Positions 33,928-45,631 of a DNA stretch of 64,000 bases are shown here, piece after piece; position 1 is the stretch's first letter; the number at the start of each line of letters is the position of its first letter. This DNA is from Lactarius indigo. Its lineage: Eukaryota; Basidiomycota; Agaricomycetes; Russulales; Russulaceae. A model generated the notes under the pieces. That model was not told the DNA's origin, did not search any database, and saw nothing but the letters and a program-made list of their open reading frames with translations. The stretch is from contig JAFKAC010000151.1 in assembly GCA_025766275.1 (NCBI GenBank), positions 47,871 through 111,870 on the forward strand. The letters run 5' to 3'. Both the position numbers and the translations under genes were made by a program.

Positions 33928-36900
33928 ATGACCCACTTTCTAATTCTCCTTTTTTTCCTTGTCCAATACGGAAGATCTCAACAAACCCTCTTTCCCGCGG
34001 CCATCCCCCTTGCAGTTCGCTCGCCATACCTCAGTTCTTGGGACTTCACTACCAACGGGACGACTATCGGAGCACTATGGCCGAGAACCTCTTCCCATCG
34101 ATCGGATTCTAACTCTAATGATGCATGTACTTTCCTTCACCCGACGTAACACTCAGATTTACTGCAGTTCAGTACCTTGGCATACCCGTGCACGTGCGCA
34201 TCGACAATATAACCTACTCGCTCCTGGGGGCCTCGTCCAGTGTAAACGGGAGTGCGAACCTCACCAACACGGTTATCACGCCTACCCAGACTAAACTCAC
34301 TGCTCAAGCCGGACCAATGCAATTTAACCTCACATTCCTGAACCCGATCGAGGTCCGAACTGGAGTCTGTCGTTGGCTTTATTATTCACTTACACTCTGG
34401 TTTCAGCCTGGAGATTGGGTCAAGCAATCAATCCCATTCTCATACCTGTCATTGACTGCACAATCGCTGGACGGCGCGGCCCATGCTATGCAGGTGTATT
34501 CGGATGTCAGTGGAGGTGGGTGAGGTCATTATCGTTCTTCCCGCTTGATTGTGTCTCAAATTATTGCAGAATGGTTGTCGGGGAATAGGGATCAACCGAT
34601 GATATGGAGTACGATAGGACTGGATGGTGACAGTGTCATCTGCCATACGGCCAAACTCCAGAATTCAGCCGAATTCAACGAGATCAAAACTCAGGCAGAA
34701 TGGGGCACATTGTACTATGCCATGAAGGCCGTAAGTGACGGTGGTGCGATTTACGCTTCGCTACTCATCGTCGATGGTTCAGGGCGAGAACGTCACATGG
34801 ACGGCAGGACCCGATATCTATACCCGCACGTCATTCCAGGTCAACGGGACCCTAAACAACCAAGTGGACCAGCAGCAACCTCGTGCCATCAGCTCTAACT
34901 ACCCAGTTTTTGGCATAGCACGCGACCTCGGCACCATCCAGGCAACGCAGGATCCCATCGTTTGGACGATCGGATTTACCATGGACCCGGCCATCCAATA
35001 CACAGACATCTCCACAGACATTCCCCGGCAACGTAGCTTGTTCTACAAAACCCAATATTCTAAAGACGAGTTTTTAGTCAGTAGCTGCGTTCATTGAGGG
35101 TCGATGCGTCTCACATTATCCCAGATCCCAGACTTTCTCGATGATTTCCCTCAGGCGTTGTCAAGAGCGCAAAAATTGGACTTGAAGATACTCAATGACT
35201 CTGCTGCTATCTCGGGAGTGCTTGGAGATTTGGTGTCCCTTGCAACCGCGCAAGTATATGGCAGCATTCAACTGACAGTTGGGCTTGATGCGAGTGGTAA
35301 CTTCAACAAGTCAGACGTGATGGCATTCATGAAGAATATCGGCGGATCGTCCCCAAAGTGAGATAGTATTGGTCGTCAAGCGAGATACATATGCTGACCT
35401 TGTCAAGCCGGGTCAATGCCGTCGAGACGCTATATTCTGCGTTCCCAGCGTTCATGTACATTGACCCTAAACTTGGTGGACTCCTTCTTGAGCCTCTATT
35501 TCGGCTTCAAGCGTCTCCCAACTACGTCACCCAGTACGCCGCTGCTGACTTAGGTGCGTCTCGGAACCAGAGAAATTCGGAGCACTGATTATTGAGGACC
35601 TAAAGGGTTGGGCTATCCCAATGTCACAATCAGCAATTCAGGTCATAGCCAACGAGTCGAGCGTTTGTATCTTCCTTGCAGGTGTTACGTATCACTGATT
35701 TATTCCTTATGACCTGTACAGAGTCTGGGAATATGCTGATCATGACTTATGCCTATGCTCGTGCAAGTGGAGATGGTGGCCTGATAAGCAGATACGTACG
35801 AACGAAGCTACTATTGGGTACCTGTGGAAGACTAACAAAACCGGCAGTATTCTCTGCTAAAATCCTGGGCTGATTACTTATCCAACTCGACGCTGTTGAA
35901 CCAGGATCAGTGCGTTTTTTTTGCTGACGACTCTTTTGCTGGTAATTTGAATGACCATTAACGCAGAACATCTGCGGATGGACTGGCGACCAACAACCAG
36001 ACTAACCTCGCAATCAAGGGTATTATCGCTATCAAAGCCATGTCGAACATGAGCTCAGTTGTCAAGCAGACGGCCGATGTTGAGAAGTATTCTGTCCGTG
36101 CAGATGTGTCAGACGCGTTGCGGCGAAATTGACTCGACTATAGAATACAGCGGCGAGCCTTTATAGGCAATGGAAAGGTCTTGCACTGGCTGGTGACCAA
36201 CACCTACTCGCGGCATACGGACTCGTGGACTCATGGACATTGGGTTATAATCTATATGCTGATGTATGGTTGGGCACTGGTGTCGTCGAATCATCTGTTG
36301 GTGTCAATTGATTTCTGTCTTATCTTGACGCTCATCGGTTTCTAGGTCTACGATGGTCAAAGCAGTTTCATCAATAACTACACATTGACTTCGACTTCTA
36401 GTAAATTTGGCATGTCAGTCGACAGCTACAGCGCGGATATAAGCAACGCAGCATCCAGTCGGAAGAGTTTTACTATTGACATTATCTGAGCTGATGTTGT
36501 TTTAGGCTGGACCGTGTTTGTAGCCGCCATGACCCCGAATCCAGACCTACGCACAAATCTTCTTTCGAGAGTTCACAGTCGAGCGTCTTACAACGCGAGC
36601 ATGAGCGTGTTCCCGGTTTTCTATGACGGCGCTAGTGGATCAGCCACCCGGGGAGAGGCCAGGTGAGCTGCAATTTCCGATCGTCGGACGCTTGGTCGGA
36701 TGCTAACTAATATTTCCACATCGGTCTCTAGCCCAGCGCAGGGTGCGGTGTATGCACCATTAGCTCTCAAGTTTGTTCATAGCAAGCGCCCTTTTTCGAT
36801 GTCTGACTTGCTATTTCTCAGAGTTACTCCCGCCGAGATTACAGCCAATCCCGTGACTGCCAGTGGGACTTCACCCAAATCCAAATCGCACACTGGCCCT

Positions 36901-37461
36901 ATTGCCGGGGGTGCCGTAGGTGGCGTTGCGGTGGCTTTACTCGCAATTGGGGCCGTCGCCTTCATAGCACGGCGCCGACGAAGACGAAGTCGTAGACGCA
37001 AATCCATTGATTCTTCGTTCGAAAGAGACTTCCCGGAACCGGACTTGCCAATGGTATTGACGCCATTCAATCCAACACTTACTGGGGCACCAGAGCTGGG
37101 AACAGGTCCTCAGACGAACTGGCGGCAACAGCCTGTGGAGTCAGAGACCGTTCCATTAGTCCATGCTCCGACCCCGTCAGACTCGCCGGTGCCATCACCA
37201 CTTATGGTACCTGTTCCCGTCGGCTTTTCCAGCAAGGAGCTTGCGCGGCTGCGCGAGGACAATTCACGTTCCCAATCTACTGACGCATTAACATCTGGTC
37301 CTTCCTCTGCTGTTACCGCCGAACAGGGTATGGCCACATCATCTCCGGAAGCTCGGAGACTTCAGTCGGAAGTTGAGGCTTTGAGGCGTGAGATGCAAGA
37401 ACTCCGTGTAGAAAGATTTGAAGCGCCACCGGGTTATGCCAGTGAGAATGGAGATGTGTAG
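33928..37461 (+). CDS. Glutaminase A (GtaA)-like membrane-anchored protein, tandem copy 3
   Basis: Signal peptide MTHFLILLFFLVQYGRSQQT, then LFPAAIPLAVRSPYLSSWDF; GENVTWTAGPDIYTRTSFQV (which shows where the exon after GT-AG removal begins); DFLDDFPQALSRAQKLDLK; SGNMLIMTYAYARASGDGG; YTLTSTSSKFGMSVDSYSAD-like central part. The tail has a membrane span (GGAVGGVAVALLAIGAVAFI), a strongly basic stop-transfer (ARRRRRRSRRRKS) and the C-terminal coiled coil with APPGYASENGDV. This copy is the most diverged of the three in the middle (for example GNRDQPMIWSTIGLDGDS versus SADRSQEIRW). The PPxY motif is nevertheless kept, suggesting selection on it. Confidence 0.83.
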
Positions 37462-38555
37462 TTTTTCTTTCAAGGGTTCGGACATTTTTGGAGCTCTCCA
37501 CACTTTTTCTCAATCCATTTTATCTCAATCCATTTTATACGGGACATCTATCACGGACAATTTTGGTATCGTATACTTAGGGACCTCATGTGGATTGTCA
37601 GTAAATATGGTACTAGTAGGCTACGTTTCCCTCTGACAGTCCTTTTACCCAGTACCTGATTCATGATTGAGTTGTAATGTGCTCTACTTGCACTCGACAG
37701 GAAAGTACTGGCACATGTTCTTCGTTGCGTTTGCTGCTGTTCATCATGCCGCCCGACAATTTTGGCTTAGCCTCTCACCTGTCAGCTCTGGCAGGGCATG
37801 TGCATCCCTTTACTGGACACGCATAGGCTGTTAATGACATTTTGCGCGCGCGCGTTCCTGACGCCTGGGGGAGCGGGGGAAGCTGGGTTAACGCGGCGGC
37901 CGGGGCGCTCGAGGGGTGCTTGAACGCAACGGACACCTCGGGACCCGCTCGCGTGTACATGTACGATAGGAGTACGAGCGCACAGTCCCATCGGTTAGCT
38001 TTGCGTTGATATGTATATACGATTGGAATGATGGGGAGAAAGGACTGACGGGTTTGCTTGCAAGGACACCGAGATATCTTATGTGGGACGTACGCGCTCG
38101 TTGCTCCCTGTGGTAACTTTCTGGCTTAACTTTGGTCAACAATTTTCCCTTTTGCACGAGATTACCAGACGATCCGCTCCACGCGTGCGAGAGTGAAGGG
38201 CACAACTCATCTGCCCAGCTCATTCGATATGATTGCTTGAGACTTCTGCTCCAGCTGCTCGTCGTTGGCAGAGGCAGGCATTGGAGGGACACGACAGTCA
38301 GGGAGCAACCGACGTCGGGCAGCGTTAATCTCAGTGTCAAAACAAATTCAGTATCGGCAACCCAGATAGTGTGAATGCATTTTATCTACCGCTTTGTTGC
38401 GTTCGGTGCCTTATGTATTACCTACCACATATTCTCTCCTAAGAAGTCTAGCTTCCCCCGTCTCCCCTGTAATGATGGATATTCTTGAGAAATGTTTCCT
38501 CGCTCTCCCGCCCCTTAATGTGGAATTTACTTGTCGGAACCGTCGCGTGGGAGGT
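37462..38555. other. Intergenic region downstream of glutaminase-like copy 3
   Basis: No supported gene. A short direct duplication (tctcaatccattttat at about 37508 and 37524) and a GC run of alternating bases near 37845 are visible. Confidence 0.4.
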
Positions 38556-39085
38556 TTAGAACCCCGGGTGGGATACGCATATGGTGTTCGCAATTTTCCT
38601 GTTGTCCATTGGTTCTTGGGGCATCGGAGTAGGTGGTCGGACAGGGACTGGACGAAGAAACTTGGAATTGGCCATGGCTTCACTGGCTTCACTCTTGAAG
38701 AAGTCTTCAATGCTCCCGCGCACCGCCGGGCCGCACCGTAAGAGAGTATGGGTTAGCTTTCGACGTCGGGGGGACGACATGGGGTGCACGCCGATGTAAA
38801 TGCCCTTGAAATGGTTGATCTCCTTAAGCAGTCAATATGATTGGAGGGCTTTACCAGCAGACTTTTCGCTAATACGGCACCGACAGACCAAAGATCAGCC
38901 TTGGCGTCGAACATTTGATCTCCGGCGCCGTGTACAACTTGCAGGAAAGGAACGCGTTGTTGTCGGGCCACAGGTGGCAAGAAGGACTCGGGAGGTTACC
39001 TAGTTTATGCCATCAAAGCGTCGGGAAGTGATCGCACAAGGCCGAAATCGGCTACTTGAGGGGAGGAATACCGGGGTGTCCGCGA
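38556..39085 (-). pseudogene. Remnant of an ATG1-like autophagy protein kinase
   Basis: On the minus strand, about 39068-39000 encodes VADFGLVRSLPDALMA, the kinase DFG motif and activation-loop start in the style of ATG1. It then hits a stop. Further down (38980-38753) comes MFDAKADLWSVGAVLAK, the conserved subdomain IX, and KPSNHIDCLRR as in the ATG1 KPPF..NHIDLL motif. The APE region between is destroyed (VPFLQVVHGAGDQ). Stops and frame changes show it is dead. ATG1 starts autophagy; the live gene must be elsewhere. How far the remnant extends beyond these ends is unclear. Confidence 0.7.
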
Positions 39086-41042
39086 GCCAAACCTTCCTCG
39101 CCTGGTGGCCGAAAGGGCTTTATGAATCAGAATTTGAGAACCTGAGTGTACGCGCTAGCAATCTAGATTCTGAGGGGTTTAATCAACCAGTGTACTCGTA
39201 CCGAGCTGCCTCAAGAACAACCATATCGATTTGGCGAGTCCACTTCGGGTGGTGATGATACTGGGACGCGGCCCCGGGTCCCAGGATATATTATATATAT
39301 TCGACGCGCCAGCGTTTCTCACCACCGGTATATGCTACGCTCGACGCGCTTGGAAGGTGATCAGTGACAGAAGACATGTGAGATTGACAAATAACAGCGT
39401 CCGGCAATGGCAAAGTGGATGTTGCATTTTCGATACGTCCGACCCGGCCGATGCGAACCGTCAAAACATCAGCCGCGCACGCTCGCGCAGGAGACCTCGG
39501 ACTTGATACGTTGATGGCCGGAGATCCTCCTAAGCTCGGGACGATAGGCAAAGGGGGCCAGTAACCTAGAGTCTAAAGACCGGCGTTCCATGCGTACAGA
39601 AAAGTTGAAGGTGAAGAACCTGCCAAGACGCAAATACAATACGTCGCCACTTGCGACATATAGTACGCGCAAGCCTATCCAGATAGAAAAGGAAATATTT
39701 TCAGAAGGACTTAAGTGGAGGGCCTCCTGGTCATGAACTTGTCAAGAAAAGTGAGCGAGCGGCACAGGCACGTCGCCGAAGATGTATCCCTTCCGGGTTA
39801 AGGGAGTGATATGTGTCGAGTACGCCTGTTGGAAAACCTACGACATTCGTTGTCGCCCCCAGCGGTAGAGCATTAGAGACACTAGACAACTTAAGAGAGT
39901 ACATGGGGGGAGAATGAACGGGGCAGCAACTGCTGGCGTATCCTTATGTGGAACAATGTCCTAACTTGCAGCTATCCCCTGTCCTTGGTTTAGTGTGTGG
40001 TGAGCAATAGACTTATTCGCAATATACACGCAGGAGTTGATGTCCACCGTATTTCTGTGCAGATTATACTGTTATATGGGATAACATGTCCACTGCAGGT
40101 TGCGTTGAAGATAAATTAGTATCACAGAGTTGGTACGGAGGGAGTCGTCGTTAGTTCAAAATGAGTGCGATGAGCCAGTCAGCTTCACAGTAATTTGAAT
40201 TTGGAATGTGCCCTAGGACACCTACCTGCTACAGGGGGGAAAGCAGGGGGGAGAGAGTTGCTAGTGACAGACATACGCGAACCGTGCCATTACAGTAAAT
40301 GTTGAGCTGGCTCACCTTGAGGCAAGCGCTGGCTGAACACGGCTGCGGAAAGCCGCTTGGTGGACCACTACGCAAGCACTGCAGACCGAGACATACTATA
40401 ACCGAGACATTTTGCGACATTCGGGCCTTGACATAAAAGCTTTAAATTTTACTGTAAATCTTCAGAAGCATGGATACTGGTATCCCTGCACCTGCACCTA
40501 CCCGGATGGGAATCGATAAATTGCACTCATGTATGGGGCTGAGCCCAAGTGGCATTCACGACGACAGTTAGGAGGATCTAGGGGGGAGTGGCTCAAATGC
40601 TATGTGTCACCTATTTACAACACACCCGATTGTTTGTGAGAAAATGAAGCACGTCGCGAACTAGTCTGTTACTGCGCGAAACAAGTCCGAGCATGCCAAA
40701 TTGCGACGGCTGGAACAGTTCTTCCGCGGCCTAGGCATCACGGAGCCAATTGTGGATTACGAGCCGACCGAACTGAGACTCGATGAGTCGATTCGTCAAA
40801 TTGCGTCAAAGACTGCATGACAATAATACACTTTCATCAGATCACCCAGCGAAAAGAGAAATCGACATGAGATAAAATTACAAATGCCTCAACGATATTA
40901 GCCTGCAACCGATTTAAAAGTGGAATCGGGTCACAGGTTCCACAAGTCTGTACGTATGGTATAGTGAAATAACTTATGCTGCAAAACGGAACTATTGCAA
41001 AGTCCCGATTTCAATGTGATCCCAAAAAAAGCCGAGTCACGC
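39086..41042. other. Gene-poor region
   Basis: About 2 kb in which I see no coherent exon chain, RNA gene or repeat. Several short frames are random-looking. It may include further decayed sequence of the kinase remnant. Confidence 0.4.
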
Positions 41043-43770
41043 TCAGCGCAAGTCGACGATCTCCAATGGTAAATCCTTCATCTGGACATGGCCCTTATCG
41101 GCATCCTGTCAGAACTTTGTCAGCCCAAGCGTTTCGTTATGAAACCTGTCTGAGATTTACGCACAGTGTATATTGGCCGCTCTGGATGCGGGTGAAACGC
41201 CTCCGTCACTTCGCATTCTAAAATCGTTTTCAAGCCAGGGGGGTCTGTCAGGCGGAAGATACCGAAGCTGCGCAACGAAATAGGTTGTCAGCAATCATTC
41301 CAAGGAACATCAGTATGAAACGCGTACTTCGGTGACGACTTCGGCGCACATACTACAGCAAAGGACTCGGGTAGCATGCGCTGGAAGCCACTGTGTGTGT
41401 GCAAATCGACAGAAGACATGAAACCTTTGTTCCCAAACGCAAAAATCAGGTCAAGGCATCCGCGGTCGAAGTAGGGCGTAACACTTACAAGACTGCGTTG
41501 GGTGCGTGTGTATCTGAACAGTCACAATCTAGTCAGCATCACGCTGTGCTGGTAAGGCAAAACAACAATGCACCCATCCAAGCGTGATTAAGGAACGTTC
41601 TTCTGTGAACTGCATAACAAGCTCTTCTTCGTCCATGGTGCACGTATCGCTCGTTGAATGTTGCTTCGGAATCAAGAGCGTCGTGACGACGAATTTCCCG
41701 CCTTTATCTTTGCCAAGCAGTAGGCCGCAAGTCTCACGATTCCGTGATGTATTAATCGATGCGATCGACGTAAACCGGTTCAGGCAGTCTCGAGGAAAGG
41801 CCACTGTCTTGAGTTCGCGGGGAACAGGGTCGGTACCACCTAATGCTGGCGCAACCAGCTCCTTCGGAGGCAGTGGTGGTGGACGCGTTGACTGAGTATA
41901 CGACGAATTTGTGTGCTGCAATTTCTTAGGTAGGAGGTTCTGGTAAAAGTGATGATGGGTGGCAGCTTCCTGGGATTGGAAAAGCAAGCCCGCGTGTGAT
42001 GCATGTGATGGACGATGGAACATTGAACTTAGTGACGGATGATATCCTTGGGATATTTGGTGCTGGCTCATCAACGAAGGATACTGAGCAGGGCCCAAGT
42101 TCGTTGGGAGTGCGGAGGTAGTGGTGATGGGCTGGTGTATGGGTCTGATAGGTATTTAAAGGGATATTAGTGACCAATTCAAACCATCTGAGGAATACTC
42201 ACGGTCGGTTGGATTTTTCCGCATGAGACCTGTGGCTAAAGTATCAAAACATGCGGGGGATGTGTGTTTTAGCTGATGAATGACATACCGGGTCGGACTC
42301 TCGAGTGGCATTTGTAAGTGACTTGCTATTGGACCGGTAGACGCCGGGGCCGAGGTAACCGATCCCGAGAGGGATGGATATTGAACTGATGGAGGCGCAA
42401 CCGCCGGCTGGGGCATTGTGACACTTTGATCTTGACCATTCGACTGTCCGAACCTCGCAGATTGCGCAGCAAGCTCAGCCTCTTGTTGTCGGCGTAAGAT
42501 CCCATTTTGCTCATGCCGGCGTTGCTCCGCCGTCCGACGCCTCTCCTCTTCCTCGCGCTCACGACGTCGCCGCACGTCGTCCTCGCGTGCCAAGCGTGAC
42601 TGCTCGGAACGAGCACCATCGGCAGATGATGCCTCCCGGCGACGAGCGTCGTCGCGTAGAATCGCATCGTTACGCTCACGCCACGCCCTATCCTCCTCGT
42701 TTGGACTCTGACGATAGGGCGACGGAGTGCGACTCTGAGGAGGCATTGACGCACGGCTGCGTGAACTCGAAGGCGTTGAGGAGGACGATGGCGTACTTGT
42801 GCCATGAGACTGGATGTTACGGCGTGCAACTTGTTGTTGCGGAGGCAAATTAAGTCCAGGCGCAGTTTGGAATTGCGCTGAAGACGGATTTGCGCGCCAC
42901 TGCTCGTAGCGATTCATGAGAGAAACCTTGATCTCAGCCAAACTATCAAGAATCTCCTGTCCGTGCTGCATGTTTGGTCAGCTCTAGAAACGAGAAGTGA
43001 ACACGAATGACACGAGCAAGGTGGTCCTTCAAGGGACGCGTGTAAAATTAAAACCATGTCGCGCCCATCCATCCAGGTTATTCGAGATAGGGCAGATGCC
43101 CATGTGATGTCACGACGACGATGGCCAAGCTGCCACTTCGGGATTACAGGAGGTGGAACATTCAGCCTGAGAGAGAGCCGATTTATGCCTAGATCGTATT
43201 GACAAAACGAAAGTCTGAAAACCGCGGCTTCGAATCACGTGGTGCCCTGCGGAACCCCGATGAACATGGACAGCGTGGTCGCGCATAGAATTGGGTCGGT
43301 ATATGCAGACGACCAGCCGGATAGTAGTTCTGGGGACAGACGAAATGTGGGGAGCTATTGTGAAGATAACTCACCAGGCCCATGTTATGCCTCTGTGTTG
43401 AAGTAAGAAGAACCCTATAATCGGGATGGGAGGGGATCTTCTCGAGTACAATTGTGGCAGCTGTTGCAAACTCTATGAATGCAGACTCGAGGTCGCCTTG
43501 TTCCTGGAAACTTTTGGCGTCTCGTCGGGCATTCTCAGCTATTCGAAGCCAAGCCTTGAACGGTCGAGCTTCGTCCCCAAGAGTCTGCTTCGCCATCTCC
43601 GCAAGCTCTGCGATAGAGTGCGGCCTCGGGGCTTCATGAGGAGGGGGCGCAGTGCGAGGCTGTGCGGGATTTGATCTTGTCGAAGTCGGGTTCTGATAGT
43701 GAACTTGAGAGAATGTGGCGGGTTGAAACTGGCCGGGCTGTGTGTAAGCGTCGCTGTAGGACGAATTCAT
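41043..43770 (-). CDS. sst2: AMSH/Sst2-type endosomal JAMM deubiquitinase
   Basis: AMSH proteases are zinc enzymes that cleave K63-linked ubiquitin chains on endosomes, working with ESCRT. From ATG 43770 ([20 protein letters not shown]) an N-terminal USP8-type dimerisation domain follows ([59 protein letters not shown]). Next are a charged Arg/Glu-rich linker and a disordered Ser/Pro region. The JAMM core is complete across introns: [20 protein letters not shown] (Glu), [30 protein letters not shown] plus [20 protein letters not shown] (His, His, Ser, Asp), then [12 protein letters not shown]. It ends [22 protein letters not shown] and a stop at 41043-41045, as in the family. Very secure. Confidence 0.92.
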
Positions 43771-45631
43771 GGTATGTGGTGAACGAGGGTGGTTGTGAGG
43801 GTGCAAGGCAGGTCGGATAGTAGGAAACGGTACCGTCTTCTGGCGTGGCAAAGCGCCTTGTCAATCAACTGCGGCCTCTCCCCTGTATAAATCAGGAAGT
43901 GTCACGTGGAATCCAGTTAGCATTGCTGCCAGTACACTTGCTTCTAGACAATTACGTCGCACGCTATACCCTGCGGCGACTGTGGACACTCCTTGTCGGA
44001 GAATTCAACCCCACACGCGATTTGGTACGTCACGATCGGTCTGCAAGCCCCCAGGTCAACCCGACAATGGCGTGAGATTTTCAATTCAAAAATGGTGTTA
44101 TTCTCTGGCTGGTGTTGGTAAAGAATCGAGCCTCGAAACGCAAGGAAGATAATAAGAAACTCTTGGTTTCCTTATTGATGCCAGCGCAACCTCTGGTTAT
44201 TGTTGTGCTTATTTCTCATTCATGATTCCCTTCCAAATGGGTTCCCAGGCACAAGGCCGTTGAACAACAAATACAAATACCGTATGATCATTAGGCCTTG
44301 CGTGTTGCGCGTTTCGGGCATCAACTTGAATGCGCGCGTCAAAGTCATTTGTGTTAGTTACAATGTGATCGTAAGGACATACACATGATCTATGCCTAGG
44401 CCGGTCATGAGATCATAAGTCCGTAAGGCCTGCGTAAGGGATTGATGGCGATCCGGTGACAAAATTGTTTGAGATCTGCTCGAGTGAACGCCATTCACCG
44501 TGGTGCTTAATTCCCGAAGATCTGATCACAGCCGTGTACAGAGACGCTAGTTTGCAGGTCAGGTGACGATTGGGGAGGGCCAACGACAGAAGTGAGAAAT
44601 GAAAGACAGAGGGGACTCAGGGCGGCATCTTTGGGTGGAAGCTCGTCAGACGTGGAGTCATGAGAGCTAGATCAAGAACTAGATACACAGGAGTGACGAT
44701 GTACCCAATTGATCGATCACCCACATGCAGGCAACACGACCCCAGCTCCTTGGGGATTTTTCGAGAACCCACCTGCGACGAACCATCGCACGGGTTCGAC
44801 GGTTCGGTAATGCGCCTCCAGGGGGACCCAGATTTCGGACATTTGCACCGATTACGCATAATAGACCCCAAACAGCAGGGGCTTCTACGTATCTTGACGT
44901 CAGTGCGCCGTAGTTGCGAACACTTATGACACTGCGTGGAAGCCAGGACATCAGAGCGGCCCATTGGCGACATGTCTTCTGGGGCAGATGTCAAGTAGAT
45001 CCTGCCAGTGCAGCCTCCAGCGCGTGGACTATCTTCCCACGTGTAATGAGCCTCGGTCTGAATAGCTTAACGGGCGCCACTCTACGGGGGGGGAGGGGTG
45101 CACGAAGGGGTGAACGCATCCAGTCAAACCGAATTGCCTGACGGCGTGATAAACAGAGCCCTGAGAGGTAGCCATGTCCCGATCGAACATGTGTTAGGAT
45201 AGGAAGACAACGGCCAGAGAAGGAGCGAATCAGCTCGAAGCTATTCAAGTCAAATCATGACTGCATGCCCCCCTCTGCAAAGGTGGACGAAGCGACCAGA
45301 GCACTGTTGGAGAACCAGTCTGGGAGTTGAGCGCTTTAAGCATCGAGGGTTTAAACCCTCAAAGTGTAATCCGCAGCAGGGAAAGAATGCTCCACCCATA
45401 TGTTTGGCTTAGCCAACCGTGACGCCGAGCGGAGCCCGAGTGCATCTGTGGAGAGTAGGAGGCAAGTGATCGTACTGGATCCGTAAGATCTCACAGAAAA
45501 AATCCGTACCCAAGAGCCGCAGGTTTGATGATAGCATTGCCCGCAGAAGAGTTGCGACGCGGCGGGGAACGGTTTGGCGGCAAGCGATGAGATCGGATCG
45601 CTGGGCTACCGATTGCAGGTTCGTCATCTTG
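43771..45631. other. Intergenic region between two divergent genes
   Basis: About 1.9 kb. A minus-strand frame at 44617-44994 has several cysteines (CHKCSQLRRTDVKIRRSPCC), faintly like a Cys-rich zinc motif, but no neighbouring exon supports a gene. A short G/A-rich run lies near 45085. The ends should hold the promoters of the AMSH and N-methyltransferase genes. Confidence 0.4.

Noticed and set aside
44617..44994. Cys-containing minus-strand frame as a zinc-finger gene
   Set aside because: Cysteine spacing does not match a family I know and no flanking exons are seen.
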